Of a stretch of DNA of 64,000 nt, positions 27,713-36,116 are shown piece after piece. The translations under genes and the position numbers were made by a program. Where the stretch lies: contig NZ_JACJVQ010000006.1 in NCBI RefSeq assembly GCF_014212135.1, forward strand, positions 372,001 to 436,000, written 5' to 3'. The first letter of the stretch is position 1. Each line of letters begins with the position of its first letter. The stretch comes from Cohnella thailandensis (GTDB lineage Bacteria > Bacillota > Bacilli > Paenibacillales > Paenibacillaceae). Under the pieces are notes generated by a model. That model had not been told where the DNA came from. It ran no database searches and saw nothing but the letters and a program-made list of their open reading frames with translations.

Positions 27713-29968
27713 ATGAATATAGAGATGGAACGCGTTCGGACAACAAGATTGCGAGAGAAACGCGGCTTCTTGGGGCTGCGGTTCGAAGAAGGACTGTGGA
27801 GATCGGCGGCGGGCGGCATCTGGGTCGCGAGCACGTCGACGGTCGCGCTAAGCGCCTTGGGAGCTCCGACCGGCTTCGGAACGGGCTTCGACCTCGCCGC
27901 GGCGATCGTGCTTAACGTGCTGGCGCTTGCGTTGTCGGGTATTGTCGTCGCATGGCTGTTGAGCGGGGTGCGCCGCGAGGTGCCGGCCCTCGCCATCGGC
28001 GCGGCGCTCTATACGATCGCGGCGCTGTCCGTCATCTTCGTCTTCGCGGAGATACAAACCGGCTTCGCGATAGGGCTGGCGGCGCTGCTTACGGGCATCG
28101 GCGGGGGCGGGGGTTGGGTTGCCGGCGTACTCGCGCGGAGAGGGCCGTGGCGCACGAAGCTGGCGGCCGTTCTCTCCGCGTTGCTTGCGGCCGGTTTCAT
28201 CGGCCTGCTCACCGTGGATTCCCGCCTGTTCGGCGCGGAGGAGAACCAAGGCGTCGCGCTCGCCGATGCCGGGGAGGCGATCGAAGCGCTGGCGGAGGCG
28301 GATCCGTCGCAGGCCGGGGATTACGCTTACCGTGCTTTTACCTACGGAAGCGGGGAAGACAAGCATCGGCCGGAATTCGGAGAGAGCGTGGGCCTGATCT
28401 CCGAGCCGGCTGACGCTTCCGGCTACACGAGCGATTGGCCTTGGCCGCGCAAGCGATTCTGGGGCTTCGACGAGAGCGAGCTGCCGCTGAACGGCCGGGT
28501 TTGGATGCCGGAAGGGGATGGCCCTTGGCCGCTGGTGCTCATGGTGCACGGCAATCATCTGATGGAGGATTACTCCGACGAAGGCTACGGCTACCTCGGG
28601 GAACTTTTGGCGAGCCGCGGCTTCCTCGCCATCTCGGTGGACGAGAACTACTTGAATTACTCGGTCTGGAGAGGCATTCCGGACGAAGACATGAAGCTGA
28701 GGGCGTGGATCCTGCTGAAGCATATCGGTCAGCTGGAGCGGTTCGCCAACGACCCGTCGACTCCGTTCTACGAAGCCGTCGATTTCGATCGCGTCGCCCT
28801 GCTCGGCCATTCCCGGGGCGGACAGGCGGTCGCGATGGCCGCGGACCGGGAAGCTTGGTTCGCGGCGGATAACGCGCTGCCGGATCGCGAATCCTATCGT
28901 ATAAGGGCGGTTATCGCGATCGCCCCGACGGACACGACGGTGGACGGCAAGACGGCCAACCTGAAGGATGTCGCCTACATGACCCTGCAAGGGTCTGAGG
29001 ACGCGGACGTCAACAACTTCTACGGAGAGAGGCAATACCAGCGGACCTCCTTCGCGCCGGGCTCGGACGCCTTTAAAACTTCGCTCTACATCGCCGGAGC
29101 GAACCATGGGCAATTCAATACGACCTGGGGAGCGCGGGATGAATCGATGCCGGCGGGCCTCTTCCTTAAGAAGCCGGATTTGTCCGGCGAACAGCAGAGG
29201 AAGATCGCCAAGGTTTACGTGTCCGCGTTTCTGGAAGACGCCTTGCACGGCAACGCGGGCTATCGTCCTCTCTTCCGCGATTACCGGGCGGGAGCCGGCT
29301 TCCTTCCCGACACGTCGTATTGGAGCCAATACGAGGATGCCGGCTTTGTCCCCGTCGCTCGTTACGAGAATGCCGGGAGCTCGGAGGAACGGCCGGAAGC
29401 GGGAATAACCGCTTCGGCGGCAGGAGCGGACGCTTGGGAACGCGAAGAGGCTCTTGACCGGCAGAAGCATGGCAAAGGGAACAGCGGCGTCGTGCTGAGC
29501 TGGAGCGAGGAAGGGGCTTCCTACGCGCTCCAAGCCGACTCCTCCTTCCGGATGTCCGTGACGAACGCCGAGGATGGCTCTTTGCCTATGCTGAGCTTCT
29601 CCATGGCGAACCTGAGCTGGCTCTTGAAGGAGAATCAAGGAGCCGAAGCCGCAGCGAAGGATCTGAATATCCGAGTAGAAGCGGAGGACGCGGCCGGCCG
29701 TACGGCAAACGTCTCGCTAAGCGGCATCTTCCCCATCCAGGCGACGCCGAGAACGTCGTTTACTTGGTTAGGGTGGCCGGAAGCCGGGCTTGGACGGGGA
29801 CAATACGCTCAAGAGGCCGAATCGGTATTCCAGACGTATCTTCTGCCTCTGGAACGATTCGGGGCCGCGGGCCATGACGTCGATTGGAATCATCTTCGCC
29901 GCATCGTCTTTTATTTTGGAGGGGCGGCAGGGCAAGTCATGCTGGACGATATCGGATTTGCGCGGTAG
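27713..29968 (+). CDS. membrane-anchored alpha/beta hydrolase with C-terminal beta domain
   Basis: Of 751 residues, about 30-190 form four or five membrane segments. An alpha/beta-hydrolase domain follows (about 215-520): oxyanion loop LVLMVHGNHLMEDY, nucleophile elbow ALLGHSRGGQAVAMAADR with its Ser, a probable Asp in LQGSEDADVNN and the His in IAGANHGQFNTTWG. The last 200 residues look like a beta-sandwich and end VMLDDIGFAR, similar to carbohydrate-binding or jelly-roll domains. The hydrolase part recalls chlorophyllase/cutinase-like esterases. The catalytic part should face outward if the membrane count is even. Substrate unknown. Confidence 0.8.
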   Translation: MNIEMERVRTTRLREKRGFLGLRFEEGLWRSAAGGIWVASTSTVALSALGAPTGFGTGFDLAAAIVLNVLALALSGIVVAWLLSGVRREVPALAIGAALYTIAALSVIFVFAEIQTGFAIGLAALLTGIGGGGGWVAGVLARRGPWRTKLAAVLSALLAAGFIGLLTVDSRLFGAEENQGVALADAGEAIEALAEADPSQAGDYAYRAFTYGSGEDKHRPEFGESVGLISEPADASGYTSDWPWPRKRFWGFDESELPLNGRVWMPEGDGPWPLVLMVHGNHLMEDYSDEGYGYLGELLASRGFLAISVDENYLNYSVWRGIPDEDMKLRAWILLKHIGQLERFANDPSTPFYEAVDFDRVALLGHSRGGQAVAMAADREAWFAADNALPDRESYRIRAVIAIAPTDTTVDGKTANLKDVAYMTLQGSEDADVNNFYGERQYQRTSFAPGSDAFKTSLYIAGANHGQFNTTWGARDESMPAGLFLKKPDLSGEQQRKIAKVYVSAFLEDALHGNAGYRPLFRDYRAGAGFLPDTSYWSQYEDAGFVPVARYENAGSSEERPEAGITASAAGADAWEREEALDRQKHGKGNSGVVLSWSEEGASYALQADSSFRMSVTNAEDGSLPMLSFSMANLSWLLKENQGAEAAAKDLNIRVEAEDAAGRTANVSLSGIFPIQATPRTSFTWLGWPEAGLGRGQYAQEAESVFQTYLLPLERFGAAGHDVDWNHLRRIVFYFGGAAGQVMLDDIGFAR

Positions 29969-29972
29969 GGCG

Positions 29973-30007
29973 GGGGGCCGGAGACGGACGTGCGTTCAAA
30001 GGCCCCC
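29973..30007. other. GC-rich inverted repeat at the 3' end of the hydrolase gene
   Basis: GGGGGCC and GGCCCCC are 21 bp apart, just after the stop codon. No T-tract follows, so termination is uncertain. Confidence 0.4.
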
Positions 30008-30019
30008 ATCGCTTGCTCG

Positions 30020-30072
30020 TTGACAAAACCTTCAAGCGGGGCGTATACTGTGCGTAAATGAACACAGTATAC
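30020..30072 (+). promoter_or_regulatory. promoter and long palindromic operator of the nitroreductase gene
   Basis: TTGACA (30020-30025) and TATACT (30044-30049) are 18 bp apart. A perfect inverted repeat with 10-bp arms GTATACTGTG / CACAGTATAC and a 10-bp spacer (30043-30072) covers the -10 box and start point, so repression is expected. A third half-site (ATACTGTG) occurs near 30110. Confidence 0.75.
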
Positions 30073-30155
30073 GGATGAACGTCATAAAACTTTCCTTTTC
30101 CTCGACCGATACTGTGCTAATTAAAATCATAGATAGACGAAGGAGAGTGCCATTC

Positions 30156-30812
30156 ATGAGTACCGTTCAAGAGCAAAGCGTAGCCGCGGATTATTCCGCC
30201 GTCGTAAGGGAACGCCGTTCGGTTCGCCACTACGATCCGTCGGTTCAAATTCCGGAGAGCGTGCTGACGGAGATTCTCGAAGAAGCTTCGCTGGCTCCTT
30301 CCAGCAGCAACACGCAATCGTGGAGATTCCTCGTCATCAACGACGAGGCGGCCAAGCAAAGATTGCATCCTATTGCCAACAGCCAGAAACAAGTGCTGAC
30401 CGCCTCCGCAACGATCGTGGTGCTCGGAGACCTCGACGGCTACAAGGAGATCGGGCGCATCAACGAAGAGTCCGTTCGGAGAGGCTACATGCCCGCCGAC
30501 TTCGCGAAACAATTCACGGAGAACAGCTTGAGGCTGTATAGCGGCCTTCCGGCCGAGAAGATGAAGAGCATCGTACAGATCGACGGCGGCCTGGTGAGCA
30601 TGCAGCTGATGCTGTCCGCCAAAGCCAGGGGCTACGATACCGTGCCGATGGGCGGCTACGACGAGCAGAAGCTGATCGAGGAGTTCCGGATTCCGAAGAA
30701 CCTTGTCCCGATCATGCTGATCTCGGTCGGCAAAGCCGCGGCTGACGCCCCGGGACGGCTGACCGCCAGACTCCCGATCCAAGACATCGTATCCTGGAAC
30801 GAGCTGAAGTAA
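30156..30812 (+). CDS. nitroreductase family protein
   Basis: The 218-residue FMN-dependent oxidoreductase has RERRSVRHYDPS near its start (FMN phosphate binding) and APSSSNTQSWRFLVI, and ends with the VGKAA region. It reduces nitroaromatics, quinones or similar electrophiles with NAD(P)H; family members YdgI and YodC are close in layout. The open frame runs upstream to 30075, but AGGAGAG before ATG 30156 fixes the start. Single gene with a palindromic operator, so it is probably induced by a substrate-sensing MarR- or HxlR-type repressor (inference). Confidence 0.92.
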   Translation: MSTVQEQSVAADYSAVVRERRSVRHYDPSVQIPESVLTEILEEASLAPSSSNTQSWRFLVINDEAAKQRLHPIANSQKQVLTASATIVVLGDLDGYKEIGRINEESVRRGYMPADFAKQFTENSLRLYSGLPAEKMKSIVQIDGGLVSMQLMLSAKARGYDTVPMGGYDEQKLIEEFRIPKNLVPIMLISVGKAAADAPGRLTARLPIQDIVSWNELK

Positions 30813-30848
30813 CTTTTGATTGGACACTCGAATAGCGGACTTCCGAAG

Positions 30849-30873
30849 CGGCCGATCTTATCGGCCGTTTTTT
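30849..30873 (+). terminator. intrinsic terminator of the nitroreductase gene
   Basis: The 8-bp stem CGGCCGAT / ATCGGCCG with a 3-nt loop is followed by six T residues. Confidence 0.9.
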
Positions 30874-30939
30874 GGCGTGTTAAGAAGTTGTTCAGTCCTT
30901 ATTGCTAGGATAGGAGTATGGAAGAAAGGATGATAGACC

Positions 30940-31302
30940 ATGTCTAGCAAAATACTAGTGGTGGACGACGCCGTATTTATGAGAAATATCCTGAAGGATT
31001 ATTTGGAATCGAACGGGTACGAAGTCGTCGCGGAAGCTTGCAACGGGGCCGAAGCCGTCCATTTATATAGGCAATACCTGCCGGATTTGGTTACAATGGA
31101 CTTATCCCTGCCCGTGGTAAACGGGCTGGAAGCCCTTAAGGAGATCAAACAGTTCGACCCCGATGCGAGAATCGTCATTTGTTCGACTCTCGGCCAGAAG
31201 AACATGATCATCCAGGCGATCGAGGCCGGGGCGAAAGACTTTATGATCAAGCCGATCCTCCAAGACCGCCTTATCGAGAGAATCGAAGCGATTCTGGCCT
31301 AG
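30940..31302 (+). CDS. CheY-like single-domain response regulator
   Basis: The 120-residue receiver has VVDDAVFMRNIL, the phospho-acceptor in LVTMDLSLPVVNG, the switch region IVICSTLGQKNM and FMIKPI. VDDAVFMR and CSTLGQ strongly resemble Bacillus CheY, but no chemotaxis genes are near. It lies 40 bp upstream of the large sensor kinase gene and is probably co-transcribed, so it may receive phosphate from that protein. Confidence 0.92.
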   Translation: MSSKILVVDDAVFMRNILKDYLESNGYEVVAEACNGAEAVHLYRQYLPDLVTMDLSLPVVNGLEALKEIKQFDPDARIVICSTLGQKNMIIQAIEAGAKDFMIKPILQDRLIERIEAILA

Positions 31303-31341
31303 GGGGGCTGGGACCGGCATTACAGTCCAGAGGTACGGGGA

Positions 31342-34300
31342 ATGAATCGGATGCTTATCGGAAGGAAGACGGATCGATTTCAATGGATTCTCGCGGCGGC
31401 GGTCGCGGCGGTTCTCGCCGTGATCGCTATTACCTATCTGTCCAAATCCGATTCCCCGCAAGCGAAGAACGGGATTCTGGATCTTACGGCATGGGATCTC
31501 CAGGTTCAAGGGAATCTGCCGCTAGACGGCGAATGGGAGTTCTACCCGAATCGTTTGCTGGAGCCGAAGGACTTCGCCGGGGAGAACCCGAGCCCGGAGG
31601 GCGGCCTGCTTAACGTTCCCGGAGTCTGGAACGGTCCCGACATGAAGGCGCTCGGCGCCGGAACCTATCGGCTCACCGTCCTGCTTCGGCCCGGCTTGGA
31701 CGAGCAGCTCGCCATTCAGAAACAAATCATTCGCTTCTCGGATAAATTTTACGTGAACGGCGAGCTTCTGGGGCAGTCAGGAATTCCTTCGGAGAGCCGC
31801 CGGGACTACAAGCCGGGCAACGCCCCTTATACGATCTACTTTACGGCGCCTGCCGACGGCAGGCTGGAGATCGTCATTCAAGCGGCCAATTACGAATATC
31901 GTCAGGGAGGCGGATTGTTCTTCTCGCCGACCTTGGGGCTTATCGGCAATATCGTCATGGACAGGCAGGTACAGATCTCTCTGGAGTGGGCCGGAGTGAT
32001 CGTGCTGTTCATTTTCGGATTTTTCTTTATCGTGCTGTTCGGCCTGTTCAATCGCAATACCGGATTTCTCTTCTTCGGAATCTTCTTCGCGATCTTCGGC
32101 ATCATGATCTTCCTGAACGGGCAGCGTTCCTTCCTGGAGATGTTCCCGGACGCGCCATTCCAGCTAAGCTGGAAGCTCAAGGATGTCACCCTGAACGTCA
32201 CCTATCCGATTACGATTCTATATACGAACAGCTTGCTGAAGCTGGGCAGGTGGAAAAGATTCCTTCAGGCTGCAGCCGCCCTCTACGCGGCTTATGCCGT
32301 CTGCATCGTCCTGCTGCCCTACTCCGTCTATTCCGCCTTCTTGGAATACTTTATCTACGCGCTGCCGTTCTTCTTCGGCTTGCTCGTCTTCGTGCTGCTT
32401 CGAATGTATCGCAAACGCGACTACGGCGTGTTCGACCGGCAGGAGATGCAGCTGTTTATCGCGGCGATCATGTGCATCGTTCTTTTTCCGATCAATATTT
32501 TCGTCAGCTTCTCGGATGCCAGCGATATCGCGGCCAGAGCGCTGACCGACGTGCTCGTTCTGGCGTTTATCGTTCTGGCTCTCATGATGGTGGCGAGGCG
32601 TTACCTCAGCCTGTATACCTCTATGGAGGGGCTGACGGACCAACTCAAGCGCTCGGACGAGCGAAAGGACGAATTCCTGCTTCAGACGTCCCACGAGCTG
32701 AACACGCCGCTTAACGGCATCATCAACCTGTCGCAGTCCGTCCTGGACGATCCGGCGCGCACTCCGAACGCGAAGCGGACCCGGGAGAAGCTTCTGCTTA
32801 TCCGCAATATGGCTTTCCGGATGTCGAACATGGTACACGACGTCATCGACTTGGCTCAGCTGAAGGACGAGCGCCTGGTCGTCTCCCGGGAGCGGGTCGA
32901 CCTGCAAGCCTGCGCGAGCAACCTGTTCAGCGTCTATGGCTTTCTCGCCAACGAGAAAGGGGTCCGGCTGGACAGCCGGATCGGGCCGGACTCCATGTAC
33001 GCGCGGGCGGACGATAGGCGGCTTCTGCAGGTGCTGTCCAACATCCTGGACCTATGCTTGAGGCATATGGAGCAATCCCTTCTGCAGGTGTCGGCGACGA
33101 GCCTGGGAGAAGAGATCCTCCTGACGGTGGAGGCGATGCAGCATCGCAAGCCGTCCGAGCAACAGTTGGAATCGGAGGGCTTCGGGATCGGCTTATCGAT
33201 CGCCGGCGAGCTCGTTCGTCTGATGGAAGGGCGGTTGGAATGGAAGGAAGCCCGGGACGGGGAAGGCATCCGCTTCGAGATCTTCTTGCCTGCCTATAAA
33301 GCGGAGGCAGATTCCCCGCACGAGAAGGAGCCGCAATCGGCCGAGACGCTCGTCGCGGCGTCGTCCGAAGGGGGAGAGGGCGGGCGAGGAGAGGATCAGT
33401 CGATCTTGGTCGTCGCGGCTCCGGCCAATCTCGAACTGCTCGTGAACCTGCTCGCGATCGAAGGATACCGGGTGGAGACCGCCCACAGCGCGGCTGAAGC
33501 GATCGAGGCGATGCGCGAATCCGGCCCGCCGCCGGATCTTCTGCTGCTGGACGTCATGATGCCGGGCGGGGAGAGCTACGAGGTGGGCCGTTGGATACGC
33601 AGAACCTATTCGCCTATCGACCTTCCGATCCTGTATCTTATCGCGAGGAATACGCCGGCGGATATCGAAGCGGTGCTCTCCGCCGGCGGCAACGATTTCA
33701 TCGTCAAGCCGCTGGACGCGGGGGAGATCCGGGTGCGGATCCGCACGCTGCTGGCCATGAAGAACCTGGCCAAGGAAGCGGCCGCGAGCGAGATGGCGTT
33801 CCTGCAATCCCAGATCAAGCCTCATTTTCTATACAATGCGCTCGGAACGATCATGTCGCTCTGCTATACGGACGGTCCGAGGGCGGGAGAGCTGCTGGCG
33901 GTGCTCAGCCGCTACCTGCGTATCATCTTCCATCAGGACCAGCGGAGCGACGCGGTGACTCTCGCGCAGGAAGTGGAGCTCGTGCAAGCCTACGCGGACA
34001 TCGAGCAGGCGCGCTTCGGCAGTCGTCTCGAGCTGAACATCGAGATCGACGACGCTCTGCTGTCCGTGCCGGTCATGTCGCTCACGATCCAGCCGCTTGT
34101 CGAGAACGCGATCCGCCACGGAGTGGCGAAGAAAGTCGACGGCGGAACCGTGCGGCTTGCCATCGAGAAGGCAGGCCAGTACGTGAGAGTCGTCGTCGAA
34201 GATAACGGAATCGGAATGACGGCGGACGAAGTGCGGCGATTGCTGGAGGGAGGCCAAGGGGAAGAAGGGGTCGGCTTCCGCAATATTCTCAAGCGGGTCC

Positions 34301-34437
34301 TTCACCTGTCCGGCAAGCCGCCGGAGGTGGAAAGCGCTCCGAATGTAGGGACGAGGGTAACGCTGTGGCTTCCGGCTTCCGATAGTAAAGACAGGCACGG
34401 GAGGGATAAAGATGATACGAGCGTTGCTGGTCGATGA
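31342..34437 (+). CDS. 7TM-DISM sensor with two kinase cores and an internal receiver
   Basis: The order over 1031 residues is: N-terminal TM; an extracytoplasmic jelly-roll-like domain (about 45-195); seven TM segments (about 210-410); HisKA with LLQTSHELNTPLNGIINLS; a first HATPase region; a receiver (LLLLDVMMPGG, FIVKPLD); and a LytS-type His kinase/HATPase (QSQIKPHFLYNALGTI, LVENAIRHG, VEDNGIGM). In the first HATPase the second Asn of the N-box and the whole G1 box are missing and only GFGIGLSIA remains, so it probably cannot bind ATP normally. The second core is complete. The downstream regulator gene overlaps by 26 bp. Confidence 0.9.
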   Translation: MNRMLIGRKTDRFQWILAAAVAAVLAVIAITYLSKSDSPQAKNGILDLTAWDLQVQGNLPLDGEWEFYPNRLLEPKDFAGENPSPEGGLLNVPGVWNGPDMKALGAGTYRLTVLLRPGLDEQLAIQKQIIRFSDKFYVNGELLGQSGIPSESRRDYKPGNAPYTIYFTAPADGRLEIVIQAANYEYRQGGGLFFSPTLGLIGNIVMDRQVQISLEWAGVIVLFIFGFFFIVLFGLFNRNTGFLFFGIFFAIFGIMIFLNGQRSFLEMFPDAPFQLSWKLKDVTLNVTYPITILYTNSLLKLGRWKRFLQAAAALYAAYAVCIVLLPYSVYSAFLEYFIYALPFFFGLLVFVLLRMYRKRDYGVFDRQEMQLFIAAIMCIVLFPINIFVSFSDASDIAARALTDVLVLAFIVLALMMVARRYLSLYTSMEGLTDQLKRSDERKDEFLLQTSHELNTPLNGIINLSQSVLDDPARTPNAKRTREKLLLIRNMAFRMSNMVHDVIDLAQLKDERLVVSRERVDLQACASNLFSVYGFLANEKGVRLDSRIGPDSMYARADDRRLLQVLSNILDLCLRHMEQSLLQVSATSLGEEILLTVEAMQHRKPSEQQLESEGFGIGLSIAGELVRLMEGRLEWKEARDGEGIRFEIFLPAYKAEADSPHEKEPQSAETLVAASSEGGEGGRGEDQSILVVAAPANLELLVNLLAIEGYRVETAHSAAEAIEAMRESGPPPDLLLLDVMMPGGESYEVGRWIRRTYSPIDLPILYLIARNTPADIEAVLSAGGNDFIVKPLDAGEIRVRIRTLLAMKNLAKEAAASEMAFLQSQIKPHFLYNALGTIMSLCYTDGPRAGELLAVLSRYLRIIFHQDQRSDAVTLAQEVELVQAYADIEQARFGSRLELNIEIDDALLSVPVMSLTIQPLVENAIRHGVAKKVDGGTVRLAIEKAGQYVRVVVEDNGIGMTADEVRRLLEGGQGEEGVGFRNILKRVLHLSGKPPEVESAPNVGTRVTLWLPASDSKDRHGRDKDDTSVAGR

Positions 34438-35584
34438 CGAAGAGCATGCTCTAAGAATATTAAGGATTTTGCTGGAGAGGGTCGGAGAGGTCGAGATCGT
34501 CGGAGAGGCGAATAACGGCTTCGACGCGTTGGAGAAGCTGAAGCGGCTGCGTCCGGACGTCGTCTTCTCGGACATCGAGATGCCGGGAATGAACGGAGTC
34601 GAGCTCGCCGAGAGAATCGGCAACGAGAATCTCGATATTCAGGTGGTGTTCGTGACCGCGTACGATCGCTATGCGATCTCGGCCTTCGAGCGGGATGCCG
34701 TGGATTACTTGCTGAAGCCCTTGGAGATGGACAGGCTCGTCAAAACGGTGCAGAGAGTGAAGAAGGAAGCGGCGAAGAACGCCGGAAGGGACGAGATCGC
34801 CGCCGCGGCGGCGGTTGCCGACGAGCGGAAGGCGGCGGACGAGTCGCCCCTGCTCCGCGTCCGAATCCTGGGCGGAATCTCCGCGTGCAACTCCCGTCAA
34901 GAGCGAATGAAGTGGCGCACGGGCAAGGAGAGGGAGCTGTTCGCTTACCTGACGTTCCGGAAGGGGGAGAGGATCCACCGGGACGTCATCGTGGATGCCC
35001 TTTGGCCGGAAGAGCATTACCAGAAGTCCAAGGTCTATCTGCATACTTGCGTGAGCTTCCTGCGGAAGGATCTGAAACAGCTGGGCTTCGAGGGCGCCCT
35101 GCTGTACGAGGGAGAAAAATATCATATCAAGGAAGAAGTCATCGAGACGGATTACGAGCTTTTCTTAAGCCGGGTGCAAGAGCTGAAGGCGGCTCCGGCA
35201 ACGACGCCGGAAGCGCTGGAGAGCGTGCTCGCCCTGTATAAGGGGCAGCTATTCAAGGATGAGGATTACGCCTGGGCGGAGGAAGACATCCTGAAGATCG
35301 AGCAGGTCGCGGGAGAGCTGCGCATGGAGCTGGCCGCTTTATACGAGAAGAGCAGGGAGTACATGAAGATGACGGACGTCGTCTTCAAGCATCTCTCCGT
35401 ATCGCCTTACGACGAGGAAGCCTACCGGCTGATGATGAGGGCGCAATTCGCCTCGGGCAAGCACGAGGAAGTGTTCCGAATCTACCATGTCCTGCTGGAG
35501 AGACTCGGCGAGCTGGGCATCGAGCCCTCGGCCATGACGGTCGAGCTGTATAACGAGATCAGGCAGAAGAAGGAGCGGGCTTAG
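34412..35584 (+). CDS. response regulator with winged-helix/BTAD (SARP-like) output
   Basis: Of 390 residues, about 1-125 form a receiver of the LytR/AgrA subtype (VVFSDIEMPGMNG, YAISAFERDAVDYLLKPLE), as expected for a LytS-type partner. An Ala-rich linker leads to a SARP-like winged helix (MKWRTGKERELFAYL, RIHRDVIVDALWPE) and a bacterial transcriptional activator domain of TPR-like helices (YDEEAYRLMMRAQFASGK). The start ATG lies inside the kinase gene, with GGGAGGG upstream, so translation is coupled. It should activate genes in response to that sensor; targets are not visible here. Confidence 0.93.
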   Translation: MIRALLVDDEEHALRILRILLERVGEVEIVGEANNGFDALEKLKRLRPDVVFSDIEMPGMNGVELAERIGNENLDIQVVFVTAYDRYAISAFERDAVDYLLKPLEMDRLVKTVQRVKKEAAKNAGRDEIAAAAAVADERKAADESPLLRVRILGGISACNSRQERMKWRTGKERELFAYLTFRKGERIHRDVIVDALWPEEHYQKSKVYLHTCVSFLRKDLKQLGFEGALLYEGEKYHIKEEVIETDYELFLSRVQELKAAPATTPEALESVLALYKGQLFKDEDYAWAEEDILKIEQVAGELRMELAALYEKSREYMKMTDVVFKHLSVSPYDEEAYRLMMRAQFASGKHEEVFRIYHVLLERLGELGIEPSAMTVELYNEIRQKKERA

Positions 35585-35611
35585 GCTGGGTATCGGAGGC
35601 TAGTTTAAACT

Positions 35612-35659
35612 GGCTGAGATATTAAAAGGCCGAATTATTAATAGGCTTAGATATTAATA
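35612..35659. repeat. three 16-bp tandem repeats
   Basis: Three consecutive AT-rich units of the form GGCtkAGATATTAAtA begin at 35612, 35628 and 35644, directly upstream of the terminator. Confidence 0.7.
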
Positions 35660-35672
35660 GACTGGAATACCG

Positions 35673-35719
35673 GCTTCAGGCGAGCAAGGGGGAATGCCCC
35701 GGCGTCTGAAGCATTTTTT
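35673..35719 (+). terminator. intrinsic terminator of the signalling operon
   Basis: The 10-bp stem GCTTCAGGCG / CGTCTGAAGC has one G-T pair and a 20-nt loop; A and six T residues follow. Confidence 0.85.
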
Positions 35720-35781
35720 GATTGAAAGAAAGATTGGATTCGGTTTTTAGGCTGTTGAGAAAGTATCGGCTCGGAGAATTA

Positions 35782-35935
35782 TGTATGTAATTTCAACTAT
35801 AATTCTTCCTTTTTTCGAATGGAGCCCATTAAGCATGAAATATCAGCTATAATCATCCCATTTTTCGATATGAAGATAATTATGGATGATATTTCATCTA
35901 TAATTTCCGATTTTGGTCTTCAGGCGAAAAATAAA
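35782..35935. repeat. AT-rich array of three ~51-bp units
   Basis: The element TTTCAnCTATAAT recurs at 35791, 35841 (as TATCAGCTATAAT) and 35892, spacings of 50 and 51 bp. Units one and two also share CTTTTTTCGA/ATTTTTCGA downstream. The third unit forms a 12-bp hairpin (AATTATGGATGA with TCATCTATAATT, one G-T pair). The remaining gap up to 36116 has a small hairpin at about 36070-36093 and no recognisable riboswitch. Confidence 0.75.
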
Positions 35936-36116
35936 CATGAAATTTCATACCCATTTGCTTAAGCGAGGACCTATCCCCCGGACGAACATTCGGTGCTTTC
36001 CGAGCGCCGCCTTCGACAAAAGCTCCTCTTTTTCATCGAAGGAGAATGAGGGTCTTTCAAGGAATTTAGAGCGGTTGGACGAGAGTCCATCGCGACGAAA
36101 GACTTGGAAGGATCAG

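Noticed and set aside
30999..31250. Chemotaxis operon suggested by the CheY-like receiver
   Set aside because: No cheA, cheW, methyl-accepting protein or flagellar gene is adjacent; the neighbour is a sensor kinase.
36000..36110. T-box or other riboswitch in the leader of the acyl-CoA dehydrogenase gene
   Set aside because: A small hairpin (GGTTGGAC ... GTCCATCGC) is present, but the conserved T-box antiterminator sequence and a terminator are missing.
35913..36116. N-terminal extension of the acyl-CoA dehydrogenase
   Set aside because: It overlaps the AT-rich repeat region, has no family similarity and the GTG at 36117 with GGAAGGA gives the normal length.
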